Below are positions 35,867-48,926 of a DNA stretch of 64,000 bases, one piece after another. A program made the position numbers and the translations under genes. Numbering within the stretch: position 1 is the stretch's first letter; each line of letters opens with the position of its first letter. Below the pieces are notes generated by a model, which saw only the letters and a program-made list of their open reading frames with translations, was not told where the DNA came from and did not search any database. The DNA lies in the NCBI GenBank assembly GCA_014871385.1, contig CM026428.1:11310815-11374814 (forward strand). Direction: 5' to 3'. The stretch comes from Ceratodon purpureus. Lineage: Eukaryota; Streptophyta; Bryopsida; Pseudoditrichales; Ditrichaceae.

Positions 35867-36649
35867 GGGGAAGGGGGTGGAGTCAGAGTGTTGTACAGTA
35901 GTACAATACTGTACTATTGTGTGTCTGTGTGTGTGTGTTTATGGGAGTGGTGTAAGAAGAGAACAGAGCAGGGACATGATTTGCATAAGTTGGCCCCTCC
36001 CCTGCAAGACAAGCGAAGGGAGGGAGAGAGAGAGTTGTGTTCGGAGAAGGGAGAAGAGAGAGAGTGTTGCCTTTGTGTGCTGGAGCCTGGAGCAGCTTCT
36101 GGGAGAGGAGGGGAGCACACACATTGTACTTAAGTTACTGTAGAGTAGGAGGAGTAGGAGTGGGCTCTGCTGGAGTCAGCTCCAGCTGCAGCGGCGCTCT
36201 GCTTTTTCTTAATGTTTTTTTGTTTTTGTTTTTGTTTTTGTTTTTTTTTTGGTTTTTTTTATTTATTTAGTTTTTGGTTGAAACAACGGGCAAAGCCTTT
36301 ACATAAAAAGATTTTTCTTCATGTTTTGATTGGTGTGGGCACGGGTTTGTAGGGGAATGGTCTTTTGGGGGTGAAAGGGTTGGATAGTTTTGTCCAAATG
36401 GTGGGTTGGGTTTTGGAAAAGGAAAGGGAATTTGGGTATGATTGATGTTCTTGGAAGTTTTATGGAAAATATAGGAGGTTTTAGGAATCTATGAAATAGT
36501 TTAGTGTAGTGAGTCAATAAATTATTTTATATAAGAGTCAATATTGTGATGTTTATTTTTTTGAGGATAATTTTATCACCTTATTGTATGTTTTCTTTCT
36601 TCATATTTATCCATTATTATTAGGATCCATAGACATCTTATAAATCTTG

Positions 36650-38720
36650 AATTTTAATCAACTTTAATCCATATTTGTGATAAAAGAAAATTCATGTTTT
36701 GGATCATATTCGGTCAAGTTGATGTAATGTCTGCTTGGTTTTTCTCTGCAATTCATGAACTTTGTCTGAAACAAAGAATCTATGTCTTAGATCAGGTTGG
36801 ATTGGGTTGACATGATGTCTACATAGTCCTTTACGGTTTAAGAGCTTTGTCTGCAAATAAGAATCTATGTCTTAGATCAGGTTGGGTCAGGTGGACATGA
36901 TATCTACATAGCCCTTTACAGTTCAAGAGCTTTGTCTGAGAGTAAGAATCTATGTCTTAGATCATGTCAGACCATGTCAATATGATGCATGTGTGATCCT
37001 TCTTTAGAATTCAAGAACATTGTCTGTAAATAGATTGTCATCTCGTCCACTTCATCTGTAGACACTAAGAATCTATGTCTTAAATGAGATTGAATCCAGT
37101 TGAAATGATGTCTACCTGATCATTTCTCAAATTCAAGAGCTTTTTCTGTCTCAGATCCAGATTAGACTAAGTTGACTGATGTCTACATGGCCCTTATCTG
37201 CAGTTCAAGTCTCTGCAATGCAATGGTGAGACTGTCTCCAAAAATATTGAATTTGATTGACATCATATTTACTTCTACTTAATAGATTAAGACTCTATAC
37301 ATAAGTCCAAATTATGTATAGATGTCTGGAATTGAAACTTGGATAACTTGATTGGCTGAATCCAAATGATATTGGCTAGATTGGCATATTTAAAAGATTA
37401 ATCTGAGAAAAAACTCAATTTAATTGACATCTTGTTCCTTAACGTGGTATCCATCTCATCTGTAAAGTCTTGATAATAAAAATCCATGTATTGGATCATA
37501 TCAATCAGATCACGTGGACATTTTGTCAAGCTAATTCATATCTAGAAGTGAAAAGTCCTTGTCTTAAAAAGACTAAATTCAATTGGCATATTGTAGATTT
37601 TATTAGTGTTTGTAATTTAGTATTTTTCTTGTGGAAAATACTTGACTGAGATCACAATAAATTATAGTTGACATCTTATGATCTTGATTCATATATACAG
37701 GTGAACGATTTGTCTTGAATTAGCTTAGACCATATTTGGCATATTATTGGTTTGAAAATTCAATTTCTTTGTTTTCAAAAAGAATGGACTCTGACAATAA
37801 TTGGATTAGATTATAGTCTACACTTTATCAATCCAATCTATATGATTCAACAACAAAGAATCTTTATCTCACATAAGATTAGACCATGGTTGAGATCTTG
37901 TTGACATCATTCATATACCGTAACACCATAGCAGGTTTGTTTCTTGTCAAACAAATTTTATTTTTTTTGGAAATATAAAATACGTCCTTCAAAAATTGAT
38001 TTTCTTGATTTTTGTTGACTAGCAAAAAAAATCACTAAAAACAACATAAATGGCTTAGATATAACAAAATATCACAAAAAACAATTTATTCTATTTTTGT
38101 CTTTTTGTCTTCATAATTTTTTAATTTTTAAGTTTTTTTTACAAATTATTCATAAACAAACCTACTGTAGTATTACAGTATACAAAGAAGAATTTTTGTT
38201 GCGAAGAAGACATATTTTGGTTGACAAAGGTTGCTCCATATTGCAACTAAAAGTCTTGATGGGCAAGTTGCTAATCAACTTTTTGTGTTGTACAAAACTT
38301 ATCTTGATCATTAAAATCTTTTTCTTACGTTATATCCTATATAACATCTTATTTAATAAATCCATGCATGCTATCCAAAATCTTTGTTCCAAAAATGACT
38401 ATATTTGATTAACATTTTATAGCCATTAACTTTACTTATTAAACAAGAGTAAACTTTATTGCCATCTTATGAGCGTGATCTATATTTACAATCTAAATTA
38501 TTGACATCTTCTTACATTCTTTTTTAAAAATAAGATGTAAAAATCATTTTATCATAAAAGATTGAAACCTATTAATATTATCAATTTCATTGGAAAAAAC
38601 CTGGAATCCTGTTTGAGATTTTATCAACTTAATTCATATGAATAAAGATTATTTTAGATAGGATTGAAAAATAATTGACATCTCATCAATAAAATCTAGA
38701 TGGAGTTCGTAGAAATAAAT
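36650..38720. repeat. Decayed tandem array, unit about 84 bp
   Basis: The phrase GAATCTATGTCTTAGATCA recurs with a spacing of 84-85 bp (36,777; 36,861; 36,946). Each unit also holds a GACATGATGTCTACATAG-like middle and an AAGAGCTTTGTCTG end. Units become more diverged to the right but traces (ATGTCTTA, TTGACATC, GTTGACATCTT) continue to about 38.7 kb. No open reading frame is maintained. Confidence 0.7.
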
Positions 38721-40493
38721 CTTACAGATAAGATTGAAACACGATTTCTGAAATGTTGAAAAGAAGTGGGGACACGGTGCTCATGCATGCATACTGGTTT
38801 TGCCCAACACTGTCTTCATGTACCCAGACGGTCTTTGAGCACTTGCTTGAACGAGTGCAGTTGCAGAGATCCATGGACACCAGAACTGAAGATGCAATCT
38901 GGTATAATGTGTTTTAACTTTTTCTGAAGTACATATTGGCAGCTTGTATCTTCATGTCCAAGTGTACCTCACGTCTCTTTAGTAAAAAGGAGGCACCCAG
39001 CTGCCAGGGCTTCACGAATGTACACACCACGGCCCAGAGCAGCGTCGCTATGCGATCCAGAGCTTGTCCTCTCTCGGTCTACAAAAGCTTTCCTGATGCT
39101 GCTCATGACACCGTTCTGTCTAACATGATCGAAATTAATGCCACGGCCCACCTGTTTTTCTTCAATGTGATCGGCTACAAAGAATGAATCTTCTGTGTTG
39201 AGCCGTTAATCCAAGCTGTATAGACTTCGCCATTTTGAGGAAAGGAGCAGCTTCGGCGCCTCACCGCACACAGCTTGTGAGTGAAGGATGACTCCATGCT
39301 CTTGAAACGAACGTCGATGTAGTTGTCACTTGGAACTACGAAGACGTAGTTGTTGTGTGAATTCATCTCGAAAATAACTAGGATAGTACCGACTAAAACC
39401 CTTCAGTGTTAATTAAGAATCTTATGATTGGAGATGATCCACCATCTCAGAAGAAAGATGAAAAGGAATCCGCTCAATGATTGGTAGCCAGTCAGTCCTG
39501 CTGGTTAAAGAATATGCCCTTGTGTGATGAAGAACGTGAAGGACGTGCTGAACAAAGCGACCACACTATAGAAGAAAGATTGTCTAGATTGTATTGAACA
39601 TCCTCGAAAGAGTTGACAGGGACGTCTGTAGAGAGAAATACTGAGAAGGTAAAGTTGGCGATTGCACTGACACTCTGAGCAAAGGGCTCCGCAGAACGAA
39701 GCAAAGGCGCACACCAGAATAAAATGAAAACAAGCTGGAACCACTCGCACCTGGGACAGCGTGACAGTTCGGCAGAAACTGGATATGCTTGGATATGCTT
39801 GGATCTGCAAACAACGTGAATCTCCTTGCTAGGCTGGCAATCTACTATGCCTTGGAATGAGACGGAGCGAACCTGTAGAACAAAAAGACACCTTACGAAT
39901 TAATCCACGAATACATATAATTCAAAAAAAAAAAAAATCAAAATAGTAGACGTTTAAGAAGAGGACGATCTTGAGGAATGCTGCATACATACCAACCACT
40001 AAGCTCGGAATCTTCGGCAGACTTCGGCAGATTTTCGCGAGCTCGGGGACTTCAGTACCAGTGACCCTACGGTCTCAGACTCATGACTGATGCATATGCA
40101 AGCTCAGAACCCAATCTAAGTTGAGTGTAAGTCTCTTTAGAGTCAGTACTAAACATGATAAGCCACCGTATATGATATTATATCTAAACAGTCTCCACAG
40201 CCACCAAAAACCGAGCAATAATAATAACAGCTGAACCCCTACATGATGCCATCAGATTCATTGCACATCGACCTAAATTAGGACCAACATCATAAGCCAT
40301 GTGCACTCTAATGATAATGTTCCGACATAAAACTCTTCAGACGTAGTGAGAGAACTCAATCTCCAAAATCATGTATTGAAATTCGACGAATCATTTGCCC
40401 CACCGATCCCGAGCAACATGGTAAATAAATGTCAAGATTATGACTTACTAATCTAGCTACACGTGCGTACATGCTTAGAAAATGATAGAAAAT
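38721..40493. other. Unassigned, moderately GC-rich segment downstream of uL29c
   Basis: At 38,760-39,370 the composition rises to near gene level and short open frames exist on both strands (on the -, 39,366-39,175 with YVFVVPSDNYIDVRFKSMES; on the +, 38,936-39,187), but none shows a domain I know. The region 39,490-39,820 is similar. It may be a gene fragment or decayed transposon. A short A run lies at 39,925. Confidence 0.3.
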
Positions 40494-41417
40494 TTACTTC
40501 TTCTCTTGTTCAGCTAAGCTGGCAGCATACGATGGAGGAGGCCTGATAACAATGTTCCTCTTCCATTCCCTATCTAGCTTCCTCGATTCCCTAATCCCAA
40601 TTCCTCTTTCTATCTCCCTCTCTCTTTTCACCGTCAACATCCTTGCAATCTGTCCACGCCAAGCCACATAATCCATCAACACATAATGCAGAAGGATCAA
40701 GCAATCAGCGAAATGCGACCAAATCATAATCTCAATTGGCAAAACAGGCTTCTCAACTGCGTTTCCCAAATCAATACGATAAATTCTAGAAATGCAAACA
40801 AAAATTCAAAATTTCACTTCAGGACAATCCAGGAGTAAATGTCGCCAAAATGCAGAAAATCAAGAAATTAACAAATTACGACCTCAACTACCACATTAAC
40901 ATGTCAGCTTAATATCCCCTATCCATACCACAAATTCCAAGAGATATGAAACGAAATTCAATTTTTGAACCTCAATCCACACTCACAAAACATTCCCACT
41001 GTCATGAACCACACATGAACTCAAATTCAAATACGGATAAGTCTCCAGTCCACTCACATTCTTACGAATGCGGCGAAACTCGCTGCTCTTGAACTCCTGC
41101 CGCGTCGCCTGCTTCGAGCGCAAAATAAACAACTCCCCCTTCAAATCCACAACAGTCTGGTTGATATCCTCGTCGCTCATCTTCCGAACCGACACGAGCT
41201 CCTCCTCGCGCTTCGCCATGTCCACCACCACCGGCGCAACCGCGCTCCTAACCCTCACCTGGGAGACCGACGCAGACAACGCCCTCGCTCCCGGGGCGAA
41301 GAACGGCGACGCAGACACCGACACCCTGGCCATCGAGGCACCATTGCCGGACACGGAGACGGAAGCCACGCCGGCGCAGAGCGCAGCAGCGCGGGTCACG
41401 TCGGCGACGTACGCCAT
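40494..41417 (-). CDS. RPL29: Chloroplast 50S ribosomal protein uL29c (L29)
   Basis: This is a nuclear-encoded component of the plastid large ribosomal subunit, bound near the exit tunnel. Two exons, 41,417-41,058 and 40,649-40,494, are separated by a GTGAGT...CAG intron of 408 bp. The product has 171 residues. Residues 1-65 are Ala/Val/Ser/Arg-rich with almost no acidic residues, a chloroplast transit peptide. The L29 domain spans about residues 72-135 (EELVSVRKMSDEDINQTVVD, ELFILRSKQATRQEFKSSEF, RRIRKNIARMLTVKRER). A charged plastid-type C-terminal extension follows, ending with AASLAEQEKK. The ATG at 41,417 is preferred; an in-frame upstream ATG would add seven residues. A telo-box sits just upstream. 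The gene looks intact. Confidence 0.95.
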
Positions 41418-41436
41418 AGCTGGGGTTTGCGACCAC

Positions 41437-41446
41437 AAACCCTAGA
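41437..41446 (-). promoter_or_regulatory. Telo-box upstream of RPL29
   Basis: TCTAGGGTTT on the gene's strand, 20 bp before the ATG, is the telo-box commonly found in plant ribosomal protein gene leaders. Confidence 0.6.
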
Positions 41447-43150
41447 GAATTCGCCACAATACGATGATCTCAGATAACTCTGCGCCTCTGCAAAGCGAGC
41501 ATCGCAACTGTGAGCTCCGAGACCAGCATCCGGATGCGTGTCCAAACCCCGTCACTGTATCTCAAGAACCGGCACTATCTAAATCCTCTATACATTCAAC
41601 GATGACAAATCTATTAAATTACTGGATGTTTGAATGTTAGTTTAGAGTGTCGGTCATGGGGTGGCTCAGAAGAGAAGGTGCGAGAGGAGCAAGCAGATGA
41701 CTGTCCAAAATCCATCACTGTGCCCCACAACCGGCATTGTCTATGTATGGTGTAGATTTTGTGATGTGAAATCTATAAATGTAGTAGGTTTTTAGGCGTT
41801 AGTGAAGAGTGTTGGTTTTAAGGGCTGGTGTTCAGCAGAGGAGGTGCGAGACGAGCTTCGAGTTGTGGATGAGGATCCGAAAGCCGTTACTTAATCTTCC
41901 GAACAATGTTATCTAGAAACTGTTTAGATATGGTGTGGTGGAGTCTGATTCGCGTGTGTTCAGAATGTCGCGTTTTGGTTCAAATCTGTTGGAGGGATCT
42001 TATCTAGGGAGGTTGTAGAGTTTATGCAGTGGAATCTATTGGAGGGTGGTGATAGAAGGGCGTTAGTGGAGAGTGTTGCATATTGAGTTGCAAGTGAGGA
42101 GGGAGATGAGTAGGCCTATGTTTGAAAATTGAGATCTAAGTTTACATCCTTGGATTTTAATAAGAATGGTTCAAATAAGAGCTCATATATTATCAACTAA
42201 GGTGCTATTTTTTAATTTTTTTTTGAAAAATCGTCATCTTGTTGGTATTCCAACTTTTAGTAAATTATGGTCTCATCATTCTTCTTCCATTATAGAATCT
42301 TGGTAATGCCAATATTAATTTTATGTAAAAAAAATCTTAGTCTTCTCACTTTTTTGTATGTCAAAGAATTTTAATTTGTCTTTACTTTAGAGTTTGATCT
42401 TGATTACATCAGTACTTTAAAATCACAGTCATTTTGCTATTTGAGAGGATCTTGGTCTTATCTTTGATACAATGCTAGATTTTTTACTAAAAATATCTTA
42501 GTCTTGTCATAGAGAGAATCCTAGTCTTATCTGAACTTATTTGTCTCATCACTAAGAAAATCCTTGTATGGTCTGAACTTCTTGGTCTTATCATTGAGAG
42601 GATCTTGGTCTTGTCTGAACGTCTTGGTCTTTGTCATTGTAAGGATCTTGATATTGTCTAAGCGTCTTAGTTTTTTCATTTGGAGGATCTTGGTCTTGTA
42701 TGAACGTCTTGGTCCAGACATTGACAAGATCTTGGTTTTGTCTGAACGTTTTGGTCTTTGTCAATGGGAGGATCTTGGTGAACGTCTTGGTCTTTGTCAT
42801 TGGGAGGATCTTGGTCTTGTCTGAACGTCTTAGTCTTGTCATTGACAGGATCATAGTCTTGTCTGGCCATCCTCATCATGTCATTGACAGGATCATAGTC
42901 TTGTCTGGCCATCCTCATCATGTCATTGAGAGGATCATTGTCTTGTCTGAGCCCCATAGTCTAATCAATCACAAATATTTTGGTCTTATTGGTACTAGAA
43001 GGATCTTGGTATGGTCTGCGCGTTTTGGATTTGTCATTAAAAAGGATCCGGCTCTTGTCTGAGCCTCTTCATCATGTTAGTCAGAGGATCTTGATCTTGT
43101 CTGTACCTATTAAGGCTATTCATTGGAAAAATCCCGGTTTTACTCCTTAA

Positions 43151-44072
43151 CCCCTAAAGGACCATTGTCCTAGAATGGGTTTTTTAAAAATTCGGGCATG
43201 TACATGTGACTTCAATTGAAGCTGAGATTTTTTGAAACTTTTTGTGAATGTAGGCCATAACAAGAGCTTGAGGGAATTTTTTTTCTTTTCAATTTGACAT
43301 TTATAAAAATAGTTATGGTACCCCAAGTGGAAAAAGCTGTTAAGTGGGCAATTCGGGCAGCCATGCTAAATACATCAATCATCTTAAAATATTTCTATAA
43401 ATAATTCATGATGTCATCTTTGAGGTTTCCAAAAAAAAAAACGACTTTGAGTACATAATGTTCACTCCACAAAATACCAAAATTTTCTCACCGTTTCGGG
43501 CAGTGTACAATAAAAACTTCTTCTTTCCTTCATAAAAGTTAGGAAAAATATTATTTTAGGTTTAAATGTTTTTCACTAAAAATATGGGCATCAATCTTTA
43601 CTTTGACCGTTTGGATTGGGACTTTATTGAATAATGGAATTTCTATGAAAAAAATAAGATTTAGCACTCTTTTGTATTCAACATAATAAAAATATTTTTT
43701 TCAACATGTTACACTTGACTTTTTGGTGTAATTTTTTTTATAAAATTATCTAACTTAGTCTTCTTTGACATGCACCAAAACCGCCAAAATCCATAATGCA
43801 AAAAACCTAGGGGAGAAAAAGTTAGAGTGTGTCAACCTAGTCAAAAATCTTGTCATAAAAGTTTGTTTTCAAATTTCAATTGCTATCATCTTCTAGTCTT
43901 TACAGCCGATTATATTGAAATTTTTTTAGTTGTAGACTAGTACAATAATCTAGTTGAAGATCTTACGGTTAGAATTAGAAAATAATGATTTTTAGTCATT
44001 CAAGCTTTTTACATTGGAAATGGCAATTTTGGAGGGTTTTTTGGTGAAACATAGTTAAGGAACTTTAGGGGG
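43151..44072. mobile_element. Non-autonomous DNA transposon with TTAA target site, 922 bp
   Basis: The element is flanked on both sides by TTAA (43,147-43,150 and 44,073-44,076). It starts CCCCTAAAGGACC and ends with the reverse complement CCCCCTAAAGTTCC. It interrupts the 42-bp minisatellite. The interior is AT-rich and non-coding. TTAA duplication and a CCC start are features of piggyBac-type elements; Kolobok is the other TTAA superfamily. Only the ends support this. Confidence 0.55.
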
Positions 44073-44520
44073 TTAAACGATCCGGGTCTAGTCTCACGGT
44101 CTTGGATATGTCATTGGGAGAATCCTCGTCTTGTATGAGCCTAAATCTTTATTAAGGCATTGAAAGGATATTGGTCTTGTCCAAGCCTCATGGTCTCCTC
44201 ATGGACAAAGATCTTCCTCTCATCATTATTGAAAAAGTCTTAATCTTTTTAGTGTTTGAAAGAATTTTAATTTTGTCACAGCTTCAAAGAATCTTGGTCT
44301 AGTCACTAATTGAGATGATATTGATTTTGCCATTGATTCTTCACACAATCTTAATTTTGTAAGAATTCCTAATTAATTACTCTCTTTAAAAATCTTTCTT
44401 GTACGGTAATTAATATACCGTAAGGTGTGCTTTAGTTTTTAGTCTTGTTGTTTTCTTGCAAGTAATTGTCAAAGATTTGTGATCTTAGTATTAACTTATC
44501 ATTAAAAAAAGATGAATCAA

Positions 44521-45245
44521 GGGAGAAGCACAATAAAGTGGACCAAAAAAGTGCTTAACTATTTGTCAGTTTCCACCCTTTTGCAAAAATTGCACAAAAG
44601 TAATGGAAAGATGTAATTGAAGTCAATTTTTTTGCTAATATAGATTCTCAACTTGTTTTTCTACAACTTGGAAAAGTTTCGTGCAAAGTAGACAGTTTAA
44701 AAGTTATTGTATGAGGGCTTTAAATCCAAACAATGTGAATGCAGTCATTTGAAAAAGTGGCTAAAAAGAATAAAAACTATCGAAAATTCACTTTTGATGA
44801 AGTGGTGCCCTTTGTATGTTTAAGAGGTATTCTAAAATAGTCATTTCATATACTCATTAATTTGTTTAGGGTTCCAAAAGTACCGCAAGGATCTTTTTTA
44901 AGAGCGTCACTTCTGCGGTACTTTATGTGAGTTTTTTTTCAATGAACATTGTTTTTTAAATTGAAAAAAAAACATCATCTAAAGACAATAGAGGGCACCA
45001 AATGGAGAAATTAAGACTTTGAAAAAGTTCATTTCTATGATTTAGAATTAGTGGTCAAATTTAGTTTTAATTGAAGATACGTGTAAGATACCTTATGACA
45101 CCCTAGAAAGTGACTAAAATGGTCAAAAACTACACCAAGATACTCAAAATCAGCTTTGAGCTTTAAAAAACAGCACACTTCATATTCACTTCCTAGTGAT
45201 CACATCATATTCACTTCCTAGTGTTGCACTTTGTGGTCCTCTCCC
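44521..45245 (+). mobile_element. Copy 1 of the 730-bp TIR element family
   Basis: It starts GGGAGAAGCACAATAAAGTG and ends with TGGTCC...CTCCC; the ACTTTATTGTGC part of the right repeat is missing here. Internally it shares long blocks with copies at 50.7, 51.7 and 58.5 kb (for example GGTTCCAAAAGTACCGCAAG-type and CAAAATCAGCTTTGAGC). No coding capacity. Confidence 0.75.
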
Positions 45246-45589
45246 TCATCATGTCTTTATCCTTTCTTTTACAAATATGAGAGTTCTAGTCTTCTCAATC
45301 ATTTCTCGTTCTCAAAATTATATTATTATTTTTTCATGAATCCATTCATAACCAAAAAATGCTGATCTAAGTATTTCCTTTCTTGAATATTAAAACGGAT
45401 TCTCAATTTTCATTTTATTCCAGAAAATTTCTAATTGATTTTTTTGGAACACTTTCCATGTACTTAATGCAGGCAAAGCTTTACTATTTGTTTTGCACAA
45501 AATTAGAGACCAATCTAAGAAAGAAAGTTACACACCATGAACACAGTTTGATTTACTAATATTAATCTCAATTCAGGTTACTCTATTTC

Positions 45590-46640
45590 AATATTACATC
45601 ACTAAATTGTGAGCTTTTGAATATAATTGTCATCTTCTTCTTGAGAATTTCTTCAAATACAAATCTTGAATAGGTATCACATCATCAATCTCTCAATTTT
45701 TGATTTCTATTAGGATCCTTACAATTTTTTATTTTTTTAAGAGTTATCTTTGGATGGTCTAGCTATGGTACCATCCTAATATAATATTTGATGATTGAAA
45801 TAACACTAAAAAGACACTATATTAGTACAGGAATTTTATTGATTCTCTTCAAGAAATCTCATTATTATGCTATCAATTTTGAACTATGCCCTTCTTTTGT
45901 GGGTTTTAAACAAGTATCAAGTTTTCAAACCATCAATTTCTAACGGTCTATTCCTTTTGTAAATTCTTTGTAGGCCTTCACATTATGAAGTTGTCTATAT
46001 TCTCCCTATTACTTCCATATTTGGAAGTTAATCAATATTTAATTTTAAAATTGCCTAGTCTTCATACTCTAAGATCTTTGTAGGTTCCAAATTTATCTCC
46101 CTCTCAACTTTTTGGCTGTCCAATTCTTTGGTACATTTAGTCCAAGCCTTCACTTTCTAAATAAGCTTTTTCATAAAAAAAAATTCAACTTTGTTATAGT
46201 CATTTTCTTCTGTGAATTCTTAATATGCCCTCTAATTGTCAAAGTGTGAATTTGTAAACTCTCTCTATTGTGACATTGTCCCTAAATTCTCTTGAGTCAA
46301 ATATTAAATTATATAGTTGTCTCATTCTCTTCTAGATCCTTTCTAGGCCAACAGATAATAAAACTATCAATTTTCTATTCGTCTAATATATAAGTGTCCT
46401 TCTCTTCTCTAGATTTTCGTCAAATGTAGATCCTGAAACGGAATCACATCTGAATCAATCTCTCAATTTTTGACTTCTAAAGGATTCTCCACATTGAGTA
46501 TCACATCACCAAATTGTGAGCTTTTGAAGAGTTGGAGTAACTAAAGCAAGACTATTACATCAAAAAAATAAATTGACATACAACCCAAATTCCTCTAAAT
46601 TTTGACCATACAATAGAATCCCTCAATTTTTACAAATCAA
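45590..46640. repeat. Spacer tandem repeat, unit about 0.9 kb, copy A
   Basis: A long non-coding unit recognised by TCACATCATCAATCTCTCAA, GGTCTAGCTATGGTACCATC, CAAACCATCAATTTCTAAC and CTTGAGTCAAATATTAAATT in that order. The same order returns at 60.08-60.80 kb and, interrupted, at 57.3-60.0 kb. A second partial unit begins near 46,430, so copy A is itself followed by a repeat. Confidence 0.7.
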
Positions 46641-48916
46641 GCCCAAGAGGGTTTTATACTAGTGCACAACTAGAAATTCAAGTTATCCTACGTGCCACCC
46701 TAAGTGACACTATTTTGGGGCCAAAATGTTTGGATGCAATTGGAGACCAAGTTTCTCCCCCCCACACTGACAACTTGGGTCTTGAAAGTTTAAAAAAATT
46801 AAATAACTTAGTGGAATTCTTTATAAAAAATTTTGTTTGATATTTGAATATTTTGAAAAGCTCTAAAAATAAACATGTCCAAATGGCTTAAAAATAGCAA
46901 AATATCAGCATTAAAAAAATGTACTCTATTTTTGTTTCGAGCCCTAATGAATATTGAATTTCCTATTTCTACTGTAATACTCATTTATAAGCAAGCTAGC
47001 CATATGGTCTGATGGTAAAATAACATTCGATGATTGAAGTTATCCTGAAAATGTACACTAATAAATTGACCTAAGAATGTGGTCATGTCTGTATTATCAA
47101 AATTCTAAATCTAAAATTTAGGTGATAAATTACTACAAATTTCTAAAAGCAAAAGAGGGCTTTGAACAAAATAAAACTAGAGTTATAGCATATAGATACT
47201 ATGTAAACAGGTGAAGCTCATAATTTCTACTTCTGATTTTTAATGTACATTTTATATCAATAATTACTCATTAAATTACGTAATATGTTACAGTACCCAG
47301 GTGTTACTAAAACACCAGTAACTTATGCGAGGCCTTTCCGCTGGTCAGTTATGATCGTGCACTCGGTCAAGTACTGCACATGGGTCCAGACTGATAATTT
47401 GGAAACTGAGGCCACGCTTGTGAGTTGTAAGGATTTCTCCACAGTCTGTCAACTCACTTTGCTCGCAATTCATTGCAGTGAGAGCGACATCTCACTCACC
47501 CACTTGAATCCTTTCTTCACACCCATGGGCCAACTTACTTACGTCTCCCACTGAAACATGATTCTGTCCACTTGCCAACTTTTGCAAAACAATCAGATGA
47601 TGCTAGCAAGCTCAAGGATTATTCTGTGAGCCTCTCACAACGAGGTGTTGGTATCCAATTAAAGTGGACTTAGACGAATGCCCTCGTCAATGGTGTTCAA
47701 ACCGTTTGAAATGTCCACCGGTGAAGGTTAGTCTGAAGACATTCTAGATTTGAATCAGTTAGTCTAGAGACATTGTAGATTTGGATCAGTTTTAATTTCT
47801 TCTATTGAATAATTTCGCGGCTGCATGCATTCATCTAATGAGAATATATATCTTAGTGGTGTAGTACACACACGATAATGCATTTCAGCTCCAATCTTCT
47901 TGTCCACTGGTCGCGGATGGGTGAGACGTCGCAATCACAATTATGTGTGTGTTCATCAGTCTGTCTGTGTGGAAGTGGAAAAGCAAGCGATGGGCTCTTG
48001 ACCCATGTGCGAGTGGCACGATGACATGAGTAGGTGGTGGATCAGACTGACTTCCTCGCAGCAAGTTACGCTGGATCTTTAAGGATCTTTGCGGTGGACC
48101 AGGTTGGTACTCTCCCAAGCAGGTTCTGGGGCGGGTAAGAAACCTTGTAGGAGCTGGCCATAAAAGGGGACGCAGCAAGAGAGAAAGCAAGCGAGCCTTA
48201 TGTGAACCTTCTTGCTATCCTCACACAGTTGGAACTTGGAGCTGCTCGTTTCCTCTTTTAGCTACTCATGTCTTCACAATCAAGCGCCTTGGAGGTATCC
48301 TGTAGAGTTCCGCAGAGAACTTCCCATATAGTGCCATGGGATTATGATCAGAGGATAGTGGCAGATTGAGCCTTCCGGCCTGCAGGCTGTTGGTCTCAAT
48401 CTCCATGTCCTCTGATCTTAGTCCGTTGCACTGAGTTTACTTGGAGAGGGAACTTGTAGAGTTCCGCAGAGACTTCCCATGGTACTCCCATACTGGAACG
48501 GTGTTTTCTCTTAGTATGACGAGTTCTAGCAGTTTGAGCGTTCTTGTTGGAACTAGCCAATTCTGAGCGCTCAAATTGTCAAACTTTGTCATCATGGAGT
48601 TTGGTTCCGAACCCCTTCCATGTACACATATGCTCTCTTGATCTTGTCATTGTAGAGCTATGAGTACGGTCCAATATTCCTGCGTTGTTGGCGGGTCAAG
48701 TGGGGCACCGAGAGCAGCACAGGGAGGATGTCAACACTGCTGCCTTTGGATCTGTAGTTCATGTGCAGCTGCGTTGAACGTTCTTCTTGAGTTGTTCTCT
48801 GCGTCCCTCTTGCGCCGCCCCCAACGTCTCACCATCCTCATTTTACTTGGAAGCTAACGCAATACTGTAGTATCGGATTCCTGCATGTTTCCAGCTTGTA
48901 TCTTCGTCTTATGTAT
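46641..48916. other. Intergenic DNA without recognised gene
   Basis: AT-rich to 47.28 kb, with a diverged trace of the spacer repeat near 46,990-47,080 (GGTCTGATGGTAAAATAACATT). From 47.28 to 48.85 kb the composition is more balanced, with open frames of 60-100 codons of no recognisable family. A direct repeat TGTAGAGTTCCGCAGAGA occurs at 48,301 and 48,453, followed each time by a CTTCCCAT-type end. Confidence 0.4.
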
Positions 48917-48926
48917 ATTTATCACG

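Larger units (their letters stand above)
42200..45350. repeat. 42-bp minisatellite array interrupted by two transposons
   Basis: The unit is about 42 bp, of the type GGATCTTGGTCTTGTCTGAA plus CGTCTTGGTCTTTGTCATTG. It is best preserved at 42,570-43,100; two neighbouring units around 42,850-42,930 are almost identical. Traces continue at 44,080-44,480 and again at 45,250-45,300. The gaps are the TTAA-flanked element (43,151-44,072) and the TIR element (44,521-45,245). Because 42 is divisible by three, frames stay open across units on the - strand (repeat MMRMARQDYDPVND), but start context and flanks give no support for a gene. Confidence 0.75.

Noticed and set aside
35814-36270. Open frames of 60-110 codons upstream of UBE4
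   Set aside because: They arise from GA/CT and T-rich low-complexity promoter sequence and show no domain.
38756-39370. A gene in the GC-richer island downstream of RPL29
   Set aside because: Frames on both strands are short, lack a recognisable family and do not connect by clear splice sites into one product.
42527-43062. Repeat-protein ORFs in the 42-bp array
   Set aside because: They exist on both strands only because the unit is a multiple of three and poor in stops; there is no gene structure around them.
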